A stretch of DNA of 64,000 nt from Bacillus sp. sid0103 (GCF_019219025.1 NZ_JAHUWN010000014.1:93927-157926), one strand, 5' to 3'. Shown: positions 8,906 to 18,230, counted from the stretch's first letter. The notes: generated by a model not told the origin, from the sequence alone. Program-made: numbers and translations.

Positions 8906-9253
8906 ATGGAAGAAACAATGGCAAAATCCTACTTACAAAAGTCACTAGACGAGTGGAAGGATGATATTTCGTTAGTCTTAACTGAGATAGCGAATGAATA
9001 TGATGAAGTAGCACAGGAATTAAAGGTTTATTCATACAAATATGGGATCACCAAACAAGTGATTCAATCGACGGTAAACGAAGAAATCATTGAAAAAATT
9101 CGAGACATGTACCATAAACCATTTGAAGAAAGCTATAACCAACTTAAAGAATACATAAAAGATCTAGAGGAAAAAAGGCGTGTTTTCCAAATGTTTATTC
9201 AAAAGATTGAAGAAGTCACAAGAAAAGAATCAGCGAAAATTACAACTTATTAG
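8906..9253 (+). CDS. Hypothetical helical protein
   Basis: A 115-residue, highly charged, all-helical protein with no recognised domain. Heptad-like spacing from about residue 20 to 105 suggests a coiled coil. There is no signal peptide or membrane segment. AGGGCGGGTG precedes ATG 8906, and a perfect terminator follows, so it is a real single-gene unit. Role unknown. Confidence 0.65.
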   Translation: MEETMAKSYLQKSLDEWKDDISLVLTEIANEYDEVAQELKVYSYKYGITKQVIQSTVNEEIIEKIRDMYHKPFEESYNQLKEYIKDLEEKRRVFQMFIQKIEEVTRKESAKITTY

Positions 9254-9282
9254 AAATGACTTCATCCGCCGATAACTCAAAA

Positions 9283-9317
9283 AGCAGTCTAATCAATTGA
9301 TTAGACTGCTTTTTTTA
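9283..9317 (+). terminator. Strong palindromic terminator
   Basis: Perfect 28-base palindrome, AGCAGTCTAATCAA with its complement, followed by seven Ts. Confidence 0.92.
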
Positions 9318-9394
9318 GATGTCGTTAAAGAAACAGTGCTATTGTGTCCTGCATATATTAATAACAGGATTTAAAATTGTGAGGTGTGAAACAG

Positions 9395-10897
9395 ATGATC
9401 ACCGCTAAAATTGGCAGTAAAAACTATCGAATCCCGGATAACCTTGAGGAATATTTTCAACCGTTTCGCTCACAAGTAATTGGGATCAACCAGGAATTTG
9501 AATCCCCTTATGGGAAAAAGAAAATCATCTATGCTGACTGGACGGCAAGCGGGCGTCTTTATCGTCCAATCGAACGGAAGATTTCTGAGGTCTTTGGACC
9601 ATTTATGGCGAATACACATACAGAATCAAATATAACCAGTTTAATGATGACGGGAATATATAATCAATCCAAACAAATTATTAAGGAACATGTAAATGCC
9701 GACAAGCATGATGCCCTGATCTTGGATGGATTTGGGATGACCTCTGTCATGAATAAGTTTCAGAGACTATTAGGAATTCGAGTACATGAACATTGGAAAT
9801 CGCGTCTGCAGCTTTCCGAAAATGAACGACCGGTTATTTTTATTACACATATGGAACATCACTCCAACCAAACATCCTGGCTCGAGACATTGGGGGATGT
9901 AGTTATTTTACCCCCGGACGAGGATGGAGGTGTGGACTGTAACCAGCTGGTCACGTTGCTTCATCGCTATAAGAACAGGCGAATGAAGATTGGTTCTTTT
10001 ACAGCATGCTCCAATGTTACAGGAATTCAAACCCCATATCATCAATTAGCAAAAATTATGCATCAACATGGTGGCATCTGCCTAGTGGATTTTGCTGCAT
10101 CTGCCCCATACGTAACCATTAATATGCATCCAAAGGACCCTTTGGAAAAACTTGATGCTATCTTTTTCTCTCCTCATAAGTTTTTAGGGGGACCAGGAAC
10201 TAGTGGGGTTTTGGTATTTGATACTCGATTATATGCTAATCATGTTCCGGACCATCCAGGGGGTGGAACTGTGACATGGACGAATCCATGGGGTGAGCAC
10301 AAATATTATTCCGATATCGAACTTAGGGAAGATGGAGGGACACCGGGAATACTACAAGCGATTCGAACCGCTCTATGTTTAAATTTGAAAAATCTAATGG
10401 GTGTAGACAATATCTTAAAAAGAGAAAAGGAACAGTTAAGTATTTTATTACCTAGATTAGTAGAAATTCCAGGACTTCATTTATTAGCTGATCATAAAAC
10501 CGAACGTCTCGGTATAGTTTCTTTTTTTATTGAGAATATCCATTACAATTTAATTGTCCGCCTGCTTAATGACCGGTTTGGGATTCAAGTAAGAGGCGGA
10601 TGCTCTTGTGCAGGGACCTACGGACATTATCTCCTTCATATTGATAAACAATCCTCAATGCAAATTACTGAAAAAATTAACCAGGGGGACTTGTCGAAGA
10701 AACCCGGATGGGTGCGGTTCTCTTTACATCCGATTATGACTAACGAAGAAATCATGTTGTTTGTTAATGCTATTAGTGAAATCACCTTAAACATTAATGA
10801 ATGGAAAAACGATTATAGATATGATAAGGGAAGCAATGATTACTTTTATGTCAACCACAAAAGAGCGGATATGGCTCCACTATTTAGATTTGAATAA
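9395..10897 (+). CDS. Aminotransferase class V-fold PLP enzyme
   Basis: A 500-residue fold-type I PLP enzyme related to cysteine desulfurases and selenocysteine lyases. The PLP lysine is in IFFSPHKFLGGPGTSG; HMEHHSNQTSW supplies the cofactor-stacking histidine region. RGGCSCAGTYGH near residue 405 carries a cysteine in the position of the SufS-type catalytic loop. It is about 90 residues longer than SufS, mostly in the C-terminal part. No suf, nif or sulfur-carrier genes are nearby, so a dedicated Fe-S role is unlikely. GAGGTG at 9381-9386 favours ATG 9395 over GTG 9386. The reaction is uncertain. Confidence 0.8.
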   Translation: MITAKIGSKNYRIPDNLEEYFQPFRSQVIGINQEFESPYGKKKIIYADWTASGRLYRPIERKISEVFGPFMANTHTESNITSLMMTGIYNQSKQIIKEHVNADKHDALILDGFGMTSVMNKFQRLLGIRVHEHWKSRLQLSENERPVIFITHMEHHSNQTSWLETLGDVVILPPDEDGGVDCNQLVTLLHRYKNRRMKIGSFTACSNVTGIQTPYHQLAKIMHQHGGICLVDFAASAPYVTINMHPKDPLEKLDAIFFSPHKFLGGPGTSGVLVFDTRLYANHVPDHPGGGTVTWTNPWGEHKYYSDIELREDGGTPGILQAIRTALCLNLKNLMGVDNILKREKEQLSILLPRLVEIPGLHLLADHKTERLGIVSFFIENIHYNLIVRLLNDRFGIQVRGGCSCAGTYGHYLLHIDKQSSMQITEKINQGDLSKKPGWVRFSLHPIMTNEEIMLFVNAISEITLNINEWKNDYRYDKGSNDYFYVNHKRADMAPLFRFE

Positions 10898-11052
10898 TGC
10901 CATAGTCGAGAGCAAACTCCCGGACAGCGGCCTTTTTATATATGATTATGACCTTGAAATTTCGAGCAAATAGCATACATTTAGAACCTATCCTAATTAG
11001 GTTACCCACTAACTTGATTGGGCATATGCTATCACGAGAAAGGTGGGATTGC

Positions 11053-11541
11053 ATGATTCATACAGTTAAGCCTGGTGAGACGCTGGGTAGTATCTCTGCT
11101 AATTATCGCGTTAGCCTCCAACGCCTCTATGCAGCCAATCCTGGGGTCGGGCATTTACAAGTGGGCCAAAAAATTCAAATTCCGGGCCTGCCTGAGCCTT
11201 CTACTATACCCTATTCAATTCTAATATCTGTTGGTAAACGAAGCCTTACATTATACAACAATGGCAGACTAGTGAAAATTTTTCCAATCGCAGTAGGGAA
11301 GATGCTGACGAATACTCCGGCAGGAGAATTCGTTATTGTTAATCGACAGTATAATCCAGGGGGACCATTTGGTGTATTATGGCTTTCCCTTTCCAAACAT
11401 GGATACGGGATTCACGGCACTAACAATCCAAGTTCAATTGGAAAAGCCGTGTCACATGGCTGTGTGAGAATGTATAATCGGGATGTATTGCAGCTCGCTG
11501 AAATGGTTCCGAATGGTACTCGAGTCATTATTCGTCCCTAA
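11053..11541 (+). CDS. ykuD: L,D-transpeptidase with LysM domain (YkuD)
   Basis: A 162-residue protein. An N-terminal LysM domain ([20 protein letters not shown], residues about 2-46) binds peptidoglycan. The YkuD catalytic domain follows, with [20 protein letters not shown], the HX14-17[S/T]HGCXR motif whose cysteine is the nucleophile. Sequence and length match B. subtilis YkuD (164 residues), a spore/forespore-associated L,D-transpeptidase that forms 3-3 crosslinks. There is no signal peptide, as in YkuD. The frame is open to 10942, but AAGGTGGG at 11039-11046 fixes ATG 11053. Confidence 0.92.
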   Translation: MIHTVKPGETLGSISANYRVSLQRLYAANPGVGHLQVGQKIQIPGLPEPSTIPYSILISVGKRSLTLYNNGRLVKIFPIAVGKMLTNTPAGEFVIVNRQYNPGGPFGVLWLSLSKHGYGIHGTNNPSSIGKAVSHGCVRMYNRDVLQLAEMVPNGTRVIIRP

Positions 11542-11546
11542 GTGAA

Positions 11547-11577
11547 AAAAAGGCAGATTCTCGAATCAGCCTTTTTT
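11547..11577 (+). terminator. Terminator after ykuD
   Basis: Stem AAAAGGC-GATTC / GAATC-GCCTTTT (one bulged A on each side) with an eight-T tail. Confidence 0.85.
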
Positions 11578-11584
11578 TTATTTT

Positions 11585-11765
11585 GGCTGTGTTATACGTG
11601 AATGTTGATTTGCGCTCCAGGCGCGTGCGGTTCGCGGGCGTTGCGGGGATCCTCCTCGGCCCTTAGCGCCTGCGGGGTCTCCCCAGCCCCGTACTCCCGC
11701 AGGAGACTCTCACCTGGAACGTCGATCAACACGACTAAAATATCACAAATACATTTAACACAGCC
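11585..11765. mobile_element. MITE-like element, copy 1 (181 bp)
   Basis: Non-coding element bounded by inverted termini GGCTGTGTTA (11585) and TAACACAGCC (ending at 11765). Subterminal GTTGAT/ATCAAC also pair. The core is GC-rich, unlike its AT-rich surroundings. The 8 bases before and after are identical (TTTATTTT), consistent with an 8-bp target duplication. It has no transposase. It is related in termini and core to the element at 46754-46895. Confidence 0.82.
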
Positions 11766-11869
11766 TTTATTTTACATAACAAATCGTTTATTTGATCCAT
11801 ACCTTCACAAATTGGGGAATTAAAATTATAATTTAATATAAAGCATTATACAGAGGGGGTACTTTTCTT

Positions 11870-12811
11870 TTGAAAAAAGTATATATCATTCATGAAAATA
11901 GCGACTGGACTATTCATCTAACGAAACGTTTAGACGAAATAAAAGTGCCCTATGAGGAATGGCATCTAGACAGTGGACGTCTTGATCTTTCAAAAGAACC
12001 TCCAGAAGGGGTTTTTTATAATCGGATGAGTGCTTCCTCACATACAAGAGGGCACCGCTTTGCACCCGAATTTGCTGCACAAGTTCTCGCCTGGCTTGAA
12101 GCACATGGTCGAAAAGTTTTGAACGGAACACGTGCACTTCAACTGGAAGTTAGTAAGATTATTCAATACTTAGAACTAAATAAATTTGGGATTCAAACAC
12201 CGCGAACAATTGCTGCAGTAGGGAAGGAGCAAATCCTTGAGGCGGCAGTTGAATTTATAGGTAAACCTTTTATTACAAAACACAACCGAGCAGGGAAAGG
12301 GTTGGGTGTTCAGCTTTTTCAATCCTTAGAGGGATTAAAAACCTATGTAGAGGGACCTGCTTTTGAAGAACCAGTAGACGGCGTTACATTAATTCAAGAT
12401 TACATACAAGCACCGGAGAGCTTTATTACTCGCTGTGAATTTATCGGTGGGAAATTCGTATATGCAGTCAAGGTAGATACGGCGGAAGGTTTTCAATTAT
12501 GCCCGGCTGACGCTTGCCAGATTGGTGATTTATTCTGTCCCGTTGGTGAGGAAAAGGGTGAGAAACCAAAGTTTGAAATTATTGCTGGTTTTTCAGACCC
12601 GATTATTAAAAAGTATGAGCGGGTACTGGCTGCAAATCTGATTCAAGTGGCTGGAATCGAATTTATCCGAAATACAGCAGGAGAAATTTATACTTATGAC
12701 ATCAATACGAATACGAATTATAATTCTGAGGCAGAAGTGAAAGCAGGAAAATTTGGAATGCTAGAGCTTGCTAATTTGTTGAAAGTAGAACTTGACCGAT
12801 TAATTGTTTAG
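11870..12811 (+). CDS. ATP-grasp (RimK-like) ligase
   Basis: A 313-residue protein of the RimK/ATP-grasp type, which joins a carboxylate to an amine using ATP. Nucleotide-binding elements are visible: GKPFITKHNRAGKGLGVQLF (the lysine and glycine-rich lid, residues about 130-150), VTLIQDYIQAP, and the metal-ligand region YTYDINTNTNYNSEAE near the C-terminus. It begins with TTG at 11870 after AGAGGGGGT. It stands alone after the MITE-like element, so no peptide or amino-acid substrate can be deduced. Confidence 0.8.
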   Translation: MKKVYIIHENSDWTIHLTKRLDEIKVPYEEWHLDSGRLDLSKEPPEGVFYNRMSASSHTRGHRFAPEFAAQVLAWLEAHGRKVLNGTRALQLEVSKIIQYLELNKFGIQTPRTIAAVGKEQILEAAVEFIGKPFITKHNRAGKGLGVQLFQSLEGLKTYVEGPAFEEPVDGVTLIQDYIQAPESFITRCEFIGGKFVYAVKVDTAEGFQLCPADACQIGDLFCPVGEEKGEKPKFEIIAGFSDPIIKKYERVLAANLIQVAGIEFIRNTAGEIYTYDINTNTNYNSEAEVKAGKFGMLELANLLKVELDRLIV

Positions 12812-12834
12812 TTTTAGGTGTATTCAATAAAAAA

Positions 12835-12869
12835 TTCAGGCGTGGATTCCTCAGTGATTCACGCCTGAA
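12835..12869 (-). terminator. Terminator after yceI
   Basis: Stem TTCAGGCGTG...CACGCCTGAA; a T-run follows on the minus strand, so it serves the yceI-like gene. Confidence 0.82.
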
Positions 12870-12890
12870 ACTTTATGTGTTCAACCTTAA

Positions 12891-13424
12891 TTATTCTGCT
12901 TTTGCTGCTTGAATTTGAAGGTTGATTTTTACTTTATCAGCAACAAGGACGCCGCCAGTTTCAAGGGCTGCATTCCAAACGAGGCCATATTCAGAACGAT
13001 TAATCGTACCTTCTGCACTGAAGCCCACCTTTTCATTTCCCCATGGATCTTTTCCTTGACCTTCAAAAGTAACCGCAAAAGTTTCTGGTTTTGTTACACC
13101 GCGAAGAGTTAAATCACCCGTAACATTGTATTCGCCATCATCTGTTTTTTCAATTTTTGTAGAGTGGAATGTCATAGATGGATGATTTGCTGCATCAAAG
13201 AAATCTGCAGAAACCAGGTGTCCGTCACGGTCCTGATTACGTGTGTCTACACTTGCTGTATCAACGAGAAATTCAATGTTTGCAGTTGTTAAATCTGTTG
13301 GATCTGCTTCAATCGTTGCCTCGAATTTGTTGAATGTACCTTTCACGTTTGCAATCATCATATGACGAACAGAAAAATCTACACTGCTGTGTGTGGTATC
13401 AAGTGTCCATTTTGTTTGTGCCAT
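12891..13424 (-). CDS. YceI family lipid-binding protein
   Basis: A 177-residue YceI-domain protein: an extended antiparallel beta-barrel that binds polyisoprenoids or other long-chain lipids. The start (TKWTLDTTHSSVDFSVRHMM) and VTGDLTLRGVTKPE are the family hallmarks. It has no signal peptide, so it is the cytosolic version common in Bacillus. AGGAGGAGAAATAAA precedes ATG 13424. A 10-bp inverted repeat 36-71 bases upstream is a likely operator (see 13461-13495). Members are often induced by electrophile or quinone stress. Confidence 0.9.
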   Translation of the reverse strand: MAQTKWTLDTTHSSVDFSVRHMMIANVKGTFNKFEATIEADPTDLTTANIEFLVDTASVDTRNQDRDGHLVSADFFDAANHPSMTFHSTKIEKTDDGEYNVTGDLTLRGVTKPETFAVTFEGQGKDPWGNEKVGFSAEGTINRSEYGLVWNAALETGGVLVADKVKINLQIQAAKAE

Positions 13425-13460
13425 TTTATTTCTCCTCCTATATGTTTGTTTTTAATTTAT

Positions 13461-13495
13461 TTATCTTGAAACTGAAATAACTTAATTCAAGATAA
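13461..13495. promoter_or_regulatory. Inverted-repeat operator upstream of yceI-like gene
   Basis: Perfect 10-base arms TTATCTTGAA and TTCAAGATAA separated by 15 bases. The half-sites resemble the ATCTcgAAtTCgAGAT box of MarR-type quinone sensors such as MhqR. Regulator identity is an inference; no marR gene is in the window. Confidence 0.55.
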
Positions 13496-13681
13496 ATTAT
13501 ATGTTGTTGGCCAAACTATTGTCAATTAGATTTTATTTATTTTTTTTACGTTTTCCAATACTATCTATATAAATATTTATGACTGGCAGATTTAATTTCT
13601 ACAAGTGAAAGAGGAGTTATTTGTATAGCATGAAGGTGTGTTAGAAGGAAATGAGACATTGTCCAAGGACATTTAGACAAT

Positions 13682-13702
13682 AAAAAAACGCCCAAAAGGC
13701 GT
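13682..13702 (-). terminator. Minus-strand terminator without an assigned gene
   Basis: On the minus strand the sequence reads ACGCC-TTTTG-GGCGT followed by seven Ts. No convincing gene lies immediately upstream of it on that strand. The remainder of the 13425-13873 gap holds the yceI operator and, presumably, the helD promoter. Confidence 0.6.
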
Positions 13703-13873
13703 GTGTAATAAAAAGTAAAAAAATCTCCTTGAAAATGCAGCGGGAGCATGATAGAATGACAGTTGGCATAAATAATTATTTATGTGATTGTTTAAAAATT
13801 ACCTATTATAACATTAACACAATTTTATTCGATTGTCAACAATTGACCAAAACTTTATCTGGAGAGTGGTTGG

Positions 13874-16213
13874 ATGAGCGATTTACAGAACAAAGACTGG
13901 CAAATGGAACAAATTAGAGTCACTTCAGTGGTAAATGAAATCGAAAAAAAGATAAATAAATTAAAATCAAATGCTGGTAAGGTAGGTGCTGATGTACTCG
14001 AGATTCGAAAAGAATTTTGGGAAGATGTAACCGTCAATTTAGATGAACCGGATGACGTAATAGAAACGGCAGCAAGCATCAAACAACAGGTTGAATTGCT
14101 CTCTGAACGTGAGCGGACCCATAAACAGTTGGATAAACATCTCAACACGCTGTCTAGGTTGAAGTATTCGCCGTACTTTGGTCGAATCGATTTTTTAGAA
14201 GAAGGGGATGCAGCAACGGACCAGGTATACCTTGGAATTGCCTCCTTGATGGATGAATATGATGAAAATTTCTTGATTTATGACTGGCGGGCACCAATAT
14301 CGAGCCTTTATTATGATTACTCACCAGGACCAGCTCAATATAATACCCCCGAAGGAACGATTGAAGGGGATATGAACTTAAAGCGTCAATTTATTATTAG
14401 GTCCTCAGAAATTAAAGGGATGTTTGATACAGGGGTAACCATTGGAGATGAAATGCTTCAGGAGGTCCTTGGGAACAACGCGAGTACTCAAATGAAAAGC
14501 ATTGTTGCCACAATTCAACGTGAGCAAAATGAAATTATTCGCAATGAACGTTCAAAAATATTGATCGTCCAGGGAGTTGCAGGAAGTGGTAAAACCTCTG
14601 CAGCTCTGCAACGGGTTGCCTACCTGCTCTATCGTTATCGTGGGACCTTAAACTCAGAAAACATTATGTTATTTTCGCCAAACCCTCTATTTAATAGCTA
14701 TGTAGCAACGGTTTTACCAGAGCTTGGAGAAGATAATATGCAGCAATCCACTTTTCAGGAATATTTAAATTCTCGATTAGGGAAGGAATTTAATGTGGAA
14801 GATCCGTTTACACAAATGGAGTATTTGCTAAGTGGGATTGAGGAAAATGATTATCATGTAAGAGTTGAGGGAATCCGCTTTAAAGCAAGTCTTGATTTTA
14901 AGAATATCTTCGAACGTTACGCCAAAGGATTAGCGAAAAAGGGAATGATTTTTAGGGATTTAAAATTCAGAGGAGATGTTTTGATTTCTAAAAAGGAGAT
15001 CCATGATTATTTTTATTCGTTGGATGAAAACATTACCATACCTAACCGGATCAAGCTTGTTAAGGAATGGTTGTTAAGGGATTTAAGGAGAAAAGTAAGA
15101 CAAGAGCGTTCGAGGAGTTGGGTGGAGGAAGAAATCCAATATCTCGAAAAAGAAGATTTTATGGAGGCATTCAAAAAACTTCAGGAAAAAAATCAATTTT
15201 CCGATAATACATTTGATGATTTTGAAAGGGAGCAAAAACTATTGGCAGAAATGGTGGTAAAAGAGAAGTTCAAGCCATTATTTACACGAGTAAAAAGTTT
15301 ACGGTTTATTGATGCTCCTCGTGTTTACGGCCAGTTATTTAAAAAAGGAGAATACATGGATGAAAGTCTGCCAGTTGAATGGGAGCAAATTTGCAGACAG
15401 ACTGTGGAAAAATTAAATCAGATGGAAATTCCCTATGAAGATGCTACCCCGTATGTATACCTGCAGGATTTAATTGAAGGACGTAAGTCAAAGACGGCGA
15501 TTCGGCATATTTTCATTGATGAAGCACAGGATTACTCACCCTTTCAGTTTGCTTTTATTCAGCAACTATTCCCGTATAGCAAAATGACATTGCTAGGTGA
15601 TTTTAATCAAGCAATATTTTCTGGTGCCACTGGTGCGGAAACTGTTTTATCCGACCAAAGCCTCGCCGGAAATGAGATCGAATCGTTTGTTCTTACAAAA
15701 ACCTATCGATCAACCAAGGAAATTGTCAACTTTACCAGTACCTTGATTGAGGGTGGTGAAAATATTGAACCCTTTAACCGTAAGGGTAGAAAGCCGGTAG
15801 TTACTGTCGTTAACGATGATGGCATTACAGAATTACTTGTCAGAAAAATAAACGAATTTCAAAAAGAAGGACATCGAACCATTGCTGTCATATGCAGAAC
15901 GGCTGATGAAAGCAAAAGGGCCTTTGAAGCACTCAAGAACGAGATTCAGCTTCATCTGATTGAAAAAGGAACGATCTCTTATGAAAAAGGTATTCTGGTC
16001 ATTCCTTCCTATCTTGCGAAAGGGATTGAATTCGACGCGGTTATTTTGTACGATTGTTCCCAATACAAGGAAGAAAGCGAACGAAAATTATTTTATACAG
16101 TCTGTACAAGGGCTATGCATGAGCTTCACCTGATTACCACGTCAGGGATTAGTCCCCTAATGGAGAAAACTCCAAATGATGCTTACACATTCGAACAACC
16201 AAGTGAAACCTAA
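13874..16213 (+). CDS. helD: RNA polymerase recycling factor HelD (UvrD/Rep-like)
   Basis: A 779-residue superfamily 1 helicase-like protein. A long N-terminal coiled coil (about 1-90) is followed by Walker A VQGVAGSGKTSAAL (about 231-244). A divergent insertion, Walker B FIDEAQDYSPFQ (about 547-558), TKTYRSTKEI and a C-terminal motif VI region (YTVCTRAMHEL) come next. Length and coiled-coil start match Bacillus HelD. HelD uses its arms to enter the primary and secondary channels of stalled RNA polymerase and release it in an ATP-dependent manner. GGAGAGTGGTTGG precedes ATG 13874. It is monocistronic with a strong terminator. Confidence 0.9.
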   Translation: MSDLQNKDWQMEQIRVTSVVNEIEKKINKLKSNAGKVGADVLEIRKEFWEDVTVNLDEPDDVIETAASIKQQVELLSERERTHKQLDKHLNTLSRLKYSPYFGRIDFLEEGDAATDQVYLGIASLMDEYDENFLIYDWRAPISSLYYDYSPGPAQYNTPEGTIEGDMNLKRQFIIRSSEIKGMFDTGVTIGDEMLQEVLGNNASTQMKSIVATIQREQNEIIRNERSKILIVQGVAGSGKTSAALQRVAYLLYRYRGTLNSENIMLFSPNPLFNSYVATVLPELGEDNMQQSTFQEYLNSRLGKEFNVEDPFTQMEYLLSGIEENDYHVRVEGIRFKASLDFKNIFERYAKGLAKKGMIFRDLKFRGDVLISKKEIHDYFYSLDENITIPNRIKLVKEWLLRDLRRKVRQERSRSWVEEEIQYLEKEDFMEAFKKLQEKNQFSDNTFDDFEREQKLLAEMVVKEKFKPLFTRVKSLRFIDAPRVYGQLFKKGEYMDESLPVEWEQICRQTVEKLNQMEIPYEDATPYVYLQDLIEGRKSKTAIRHIFIDEAQDYSPFQFAFIQQLFPYSKMTLLGDFNQAIFSGATGAETVLSDQSLAGNEIESFVLTKTYRSTKEIVNFTSTLIEGGENIEPFNRKGRKPVVTVVNDDGITELLVRKINEFQKEGHRTIAVICRTADESKRAFEALKNEIQLHLIEKGTISYEKGILVIPSYLAKGIEFDAVILYDCSQYKEESERKLFYTVCTRAMHELHLITTSGISPLMEKTPNDAYTFEQPSET

Positions 16214-16218
16214 TGAAC

Positions 16219-16264
16219 AAGAAACTGTATGTCTCGTTATCGAAACATACAGTTTCTTTTAGGT
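16219..16264 (+). terminator. Terminator after helD
   Basis: Long stem AAGAAACTGTATGT / ACATACAGTTTCTT with a T-rich tail. Confidence 0.85.
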
Positions 16265-16335
16265 TTAATAAGAGTATTTTCTTTGCTGATTTTATACAAG
16301 CTATCGACAAATGAACACTGAAATGGGGTATCTAA

Positions 16336-16950
16336 TTGCTAAAGGAACATCGAAATCTCATTGTTTTTCTATTACTATTTTCCACTGTCCTTGTTTGGTC
16401 TGCCATTAATCCGCATGATCGCTTCACTTGGTGGCTTGAAGTGATTCCAGCTCTGATAGGTGTATTAATATTATTATTTACCTATCGTTTCTTTCAATTT
16501 ACAACACTTGTTTATTTATTAGTCCTCATTCATGCTTCAATCTTATTTATTGGCGGGCATTATACATACGCCCAAATGCCGTTGTTTAATTGGTTTAGAG
16601 ATATTTGGGACTTGGATCGCAATTATTATGACCGACTAGGCCACTTTGCTCAAGGATTTATCCCGGCAATTATAATCCGTGAATTATTGATTAGAACTTC
16701 ACCATTGCACCATTCCAAATGGCTTTCAGTCTCGGTAGTGTGTATGTGTTTAGCTATAAGTGCTATCTATGAATTAGTAGAATTTACTGTGGCTTTGTTG
16801 ACAGGAGAAGCCGCTGAGGCCTTCTTAGGTACGCAGGGAGATGTCTGGGATACCCAATGGGATATGCTGTTAGCCTTAATTGGAAGTATCATATCTTATT
16901 CCACTTTACGATCGATTCATTCCCGTCAAATCCAAAAAATAGTAACGTAA
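16336..16950 (+). CDS. DUF2238 (YjdF-like) membrane protein
   Basis: A 204-residue protein with about five to six membrane helices. The loop DRNYYDRLGHFAQGFIPA and the later ISAIYELVEF...GTQGDVWDTQWDM region are characteristic of DUF2238 inner-membrane proteins such as YjdF. The conserved Asp, His and Glu residues inside helices suggest a polar active site or ion path, but no function is established. It begins with TTG 16336 after ATGGGGTA. Confidence 0.78.
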   Translation: MLKEHRNLIVFLLLFSTVLVWSAINPHDRFTWWLEVIPALIGVLILLFTYRFFQFTTLVYLLVLIHASILFIGGHYTYAQMPLFNWFRDIWDLDRNYYDRLGHFAQGFIPAIIIRELLIRTSPLHHSKWLSVSVVCMCLAISAIYELVEFTVALLTGEAAEAFLGTQGDVWDTQWDMLLALIGSIISYSTLRSIHSRQIQKIVT

Positions 16951-16959
16951 AGTCGCAAA

Positions 16960-17004
16960 AACTCAAAAAAAACAGCATTTTCTTGATTTGCTGTTTTTTG
17001 AGTT
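16960..17004. terminator. Bidirectional terminator
   Basis: Stem AACTCAAAAA..ACAGC / GCTGT..TTTTGAGTT between the DUF2238 gene and the convergent small stress-protein gene. Confidence 0.8.
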
Positions 17005-17007
17005 TAT

Positions 17008-17142
17008 TTATTTCTTCCATTGCTTTTGTACTTGCTCTAATGCAAGTTGGAATATTTCATCTTCTGATGTTTCCCGATGGGCAATGACATTCGTTAAATA
17101 GCTTTTTCCTTCAAATGTTACAGTTACTTCAACCTGGACCAT
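17008..17142 (-). CDS. Small BA3454-type stress response protein
   Basis: A 44-residue ORF, MVQVEVTVTFEGKSYLTNVI... ending in QVQKQWKK. It matches the remembered pattern of the BA3454 family of small Bacillus stress-response proteins (MVxVxVTVTF at the start, QVQKQW at the end). AAAGGAG lies 8 bases before ATG 17142. It converges on the DUF2238 gene across a shared hairpin. The molecular function is unknown. Confidence 0.8.
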   Translation of the reverse strand: MVQVEVTVTFEGKSYLTNVIAHRETSEDEIFQLALEQVQKQWKK

Positions 17143-17321
17143 AATTAATTCTCCTTTTCTATACAATTGAGTAAATAGTGTAATCAAAAATTACACAATA
17201 ATTAAAACGTATTTAGCAATTTAAAAAATTATGACATTAATTGTTCGACAAACGATACTAAGATATGCAGTTTTGATATAATCATTTTAGAAAAACGATA
17301 AAATGGAGGTTACCGATTTTA

Positions 17322-17786
17322 ATGCATTTTGAAGAGGTTAAAAAAGAAACGTTGTATATTGCGCTCGAAATGATTAACTCGAATCCAGAATATAATATTT
17401 TTGAAAATGGCAAAGAGGCAAGAACAATTGCTGACATGGAAGAAGAATTCTTAAATCCTATTTCAATCAGTGCCTTTATTAAGCTTGATGACACGTATAT
17501 TGGATTAATTGATTACTTATTAGAAAATCCGAAGGACCATTACCCGTGGTTAGGTCTATTACTGCTGCATGGTGATTATCAAGGATATGGGTTCGGTGCA
17601 CAGGCATTTGCAGTCTACGAAAAAGAGATGCTGAAACGAGGTAAGAAAGTCGTTAGAATTGGTGTATTAAAAGAGAACTTAAGAGCACAACGCTTTTGGG
17701 AAGCATTAGGATTTAACTATTATAATTCAACAACCATGCAAAATGGAAGTGGTATTTTTTGTTATGAAAAACAAATCGGACAATAA
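17322..17786 (+). CDS. GNAT family N-acetyltransferase
   Basis: A 154-residue GNAT fold protein. The acetyl-CoA pyrophosphate loop is in LLLHGDYQGYGFGAQAFAVYEK (Q/RxxGxG/A as QGYGFG), followed by VVRIGVLKENLRAQRFWEALGF, the typical beta5-alpha4 and tyrosine/phenylalanine end of motif B. It transfers acetyl from acetyl-CoA to an amine; the acceptor is unknown. ATGGAGGTTACC precedes ATG 17322. It converges with a small hypothetical gene. Confidence 0.88.
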   Translation: MHFEEVKKETLYIALEMINSNPEYNIFENGKEARTIADMEEEFLNPISISAFIKLDDTYIGLIDYLLENPKDHYPWLGLLLLHGDYQGYGFGAQAFAVYEKEMLKRGKKVVRIGVLKENLRAQRFWEALGFNYYNSTTMQNGSGIFCYEKQIGQ

Positions 17787-17801
17787 CTGCCAACCTAGAA
17801 A

Positions 17802-18032
17802 TTATACTTCTAAATACATAAATTGTTCGGCAAAGAGTTGAATTTGATCTTTGTCGATTTGATTTTTTTTCAGCAGGGATTCTGCGATGACCACATGGGC
17901 CTGAATAGACACATTCTTTTTAAGATCTCGAATGGACACATCTCCGTTTAATAATTGGATTGCTTTTTCTCTAATGTCTTGATTCTTAGATGACTTGTAT
18001 AATAGGTAGGAAATACATGTTACCTTATCCAC
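17802..18032 (-). CDS. Small hypothetical protein
   Basis: A 76-residue soluble helical protein without a recognised domain. The central segment (REKAIQLLNGDVSIRDLKKN) and the end (LFAEQF) suggest a compact helical bundle. The frame extends to GTG 18041, but AGAGGAG is correctly spaced only for GTG 18032. Unknown function; converges with the GNAT gene at 17322. Confidence 0.6.
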   Translation of the reverse strand: MDKVTCISYLLYKSSKNQDIREKAIQLLNGDVSIRDLKKNVSIQAHVVIAESLLKKNQIDKDQIQLFAEQFMYLEV

Positions 18033-18230
18033 AATTACCACTCCTCTTTAATCAAAAATAACATTTTTTTACTATTTCGACGAGAAGCAACGTTATTCCT
18101 GCTAATATTCTGAAAATTTATAAAAAATTTAGGTATTTTGTTTGAAGATAAGAATAACGAATGAAAATGTTCTATTAATCAGAAAATTCAAATAAATTAA
18201 GGTTATAGAATCTTCGCGGGGGCGGTCGAA

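Noticed and set aside
11602..11823. A 73-codon plus-strand frame in the GC-rich patch
   Set aside because: It lies inside MITE copy 1, has no ribosome site, and its composition simply follows the GC-rich core.
13561..13749. A 62-codon minus-strand frame upstream of helD
   Set aside because: It runs through the minus-strand terminator at 13682-13702 and has no convincing ribosome site for its ATG.
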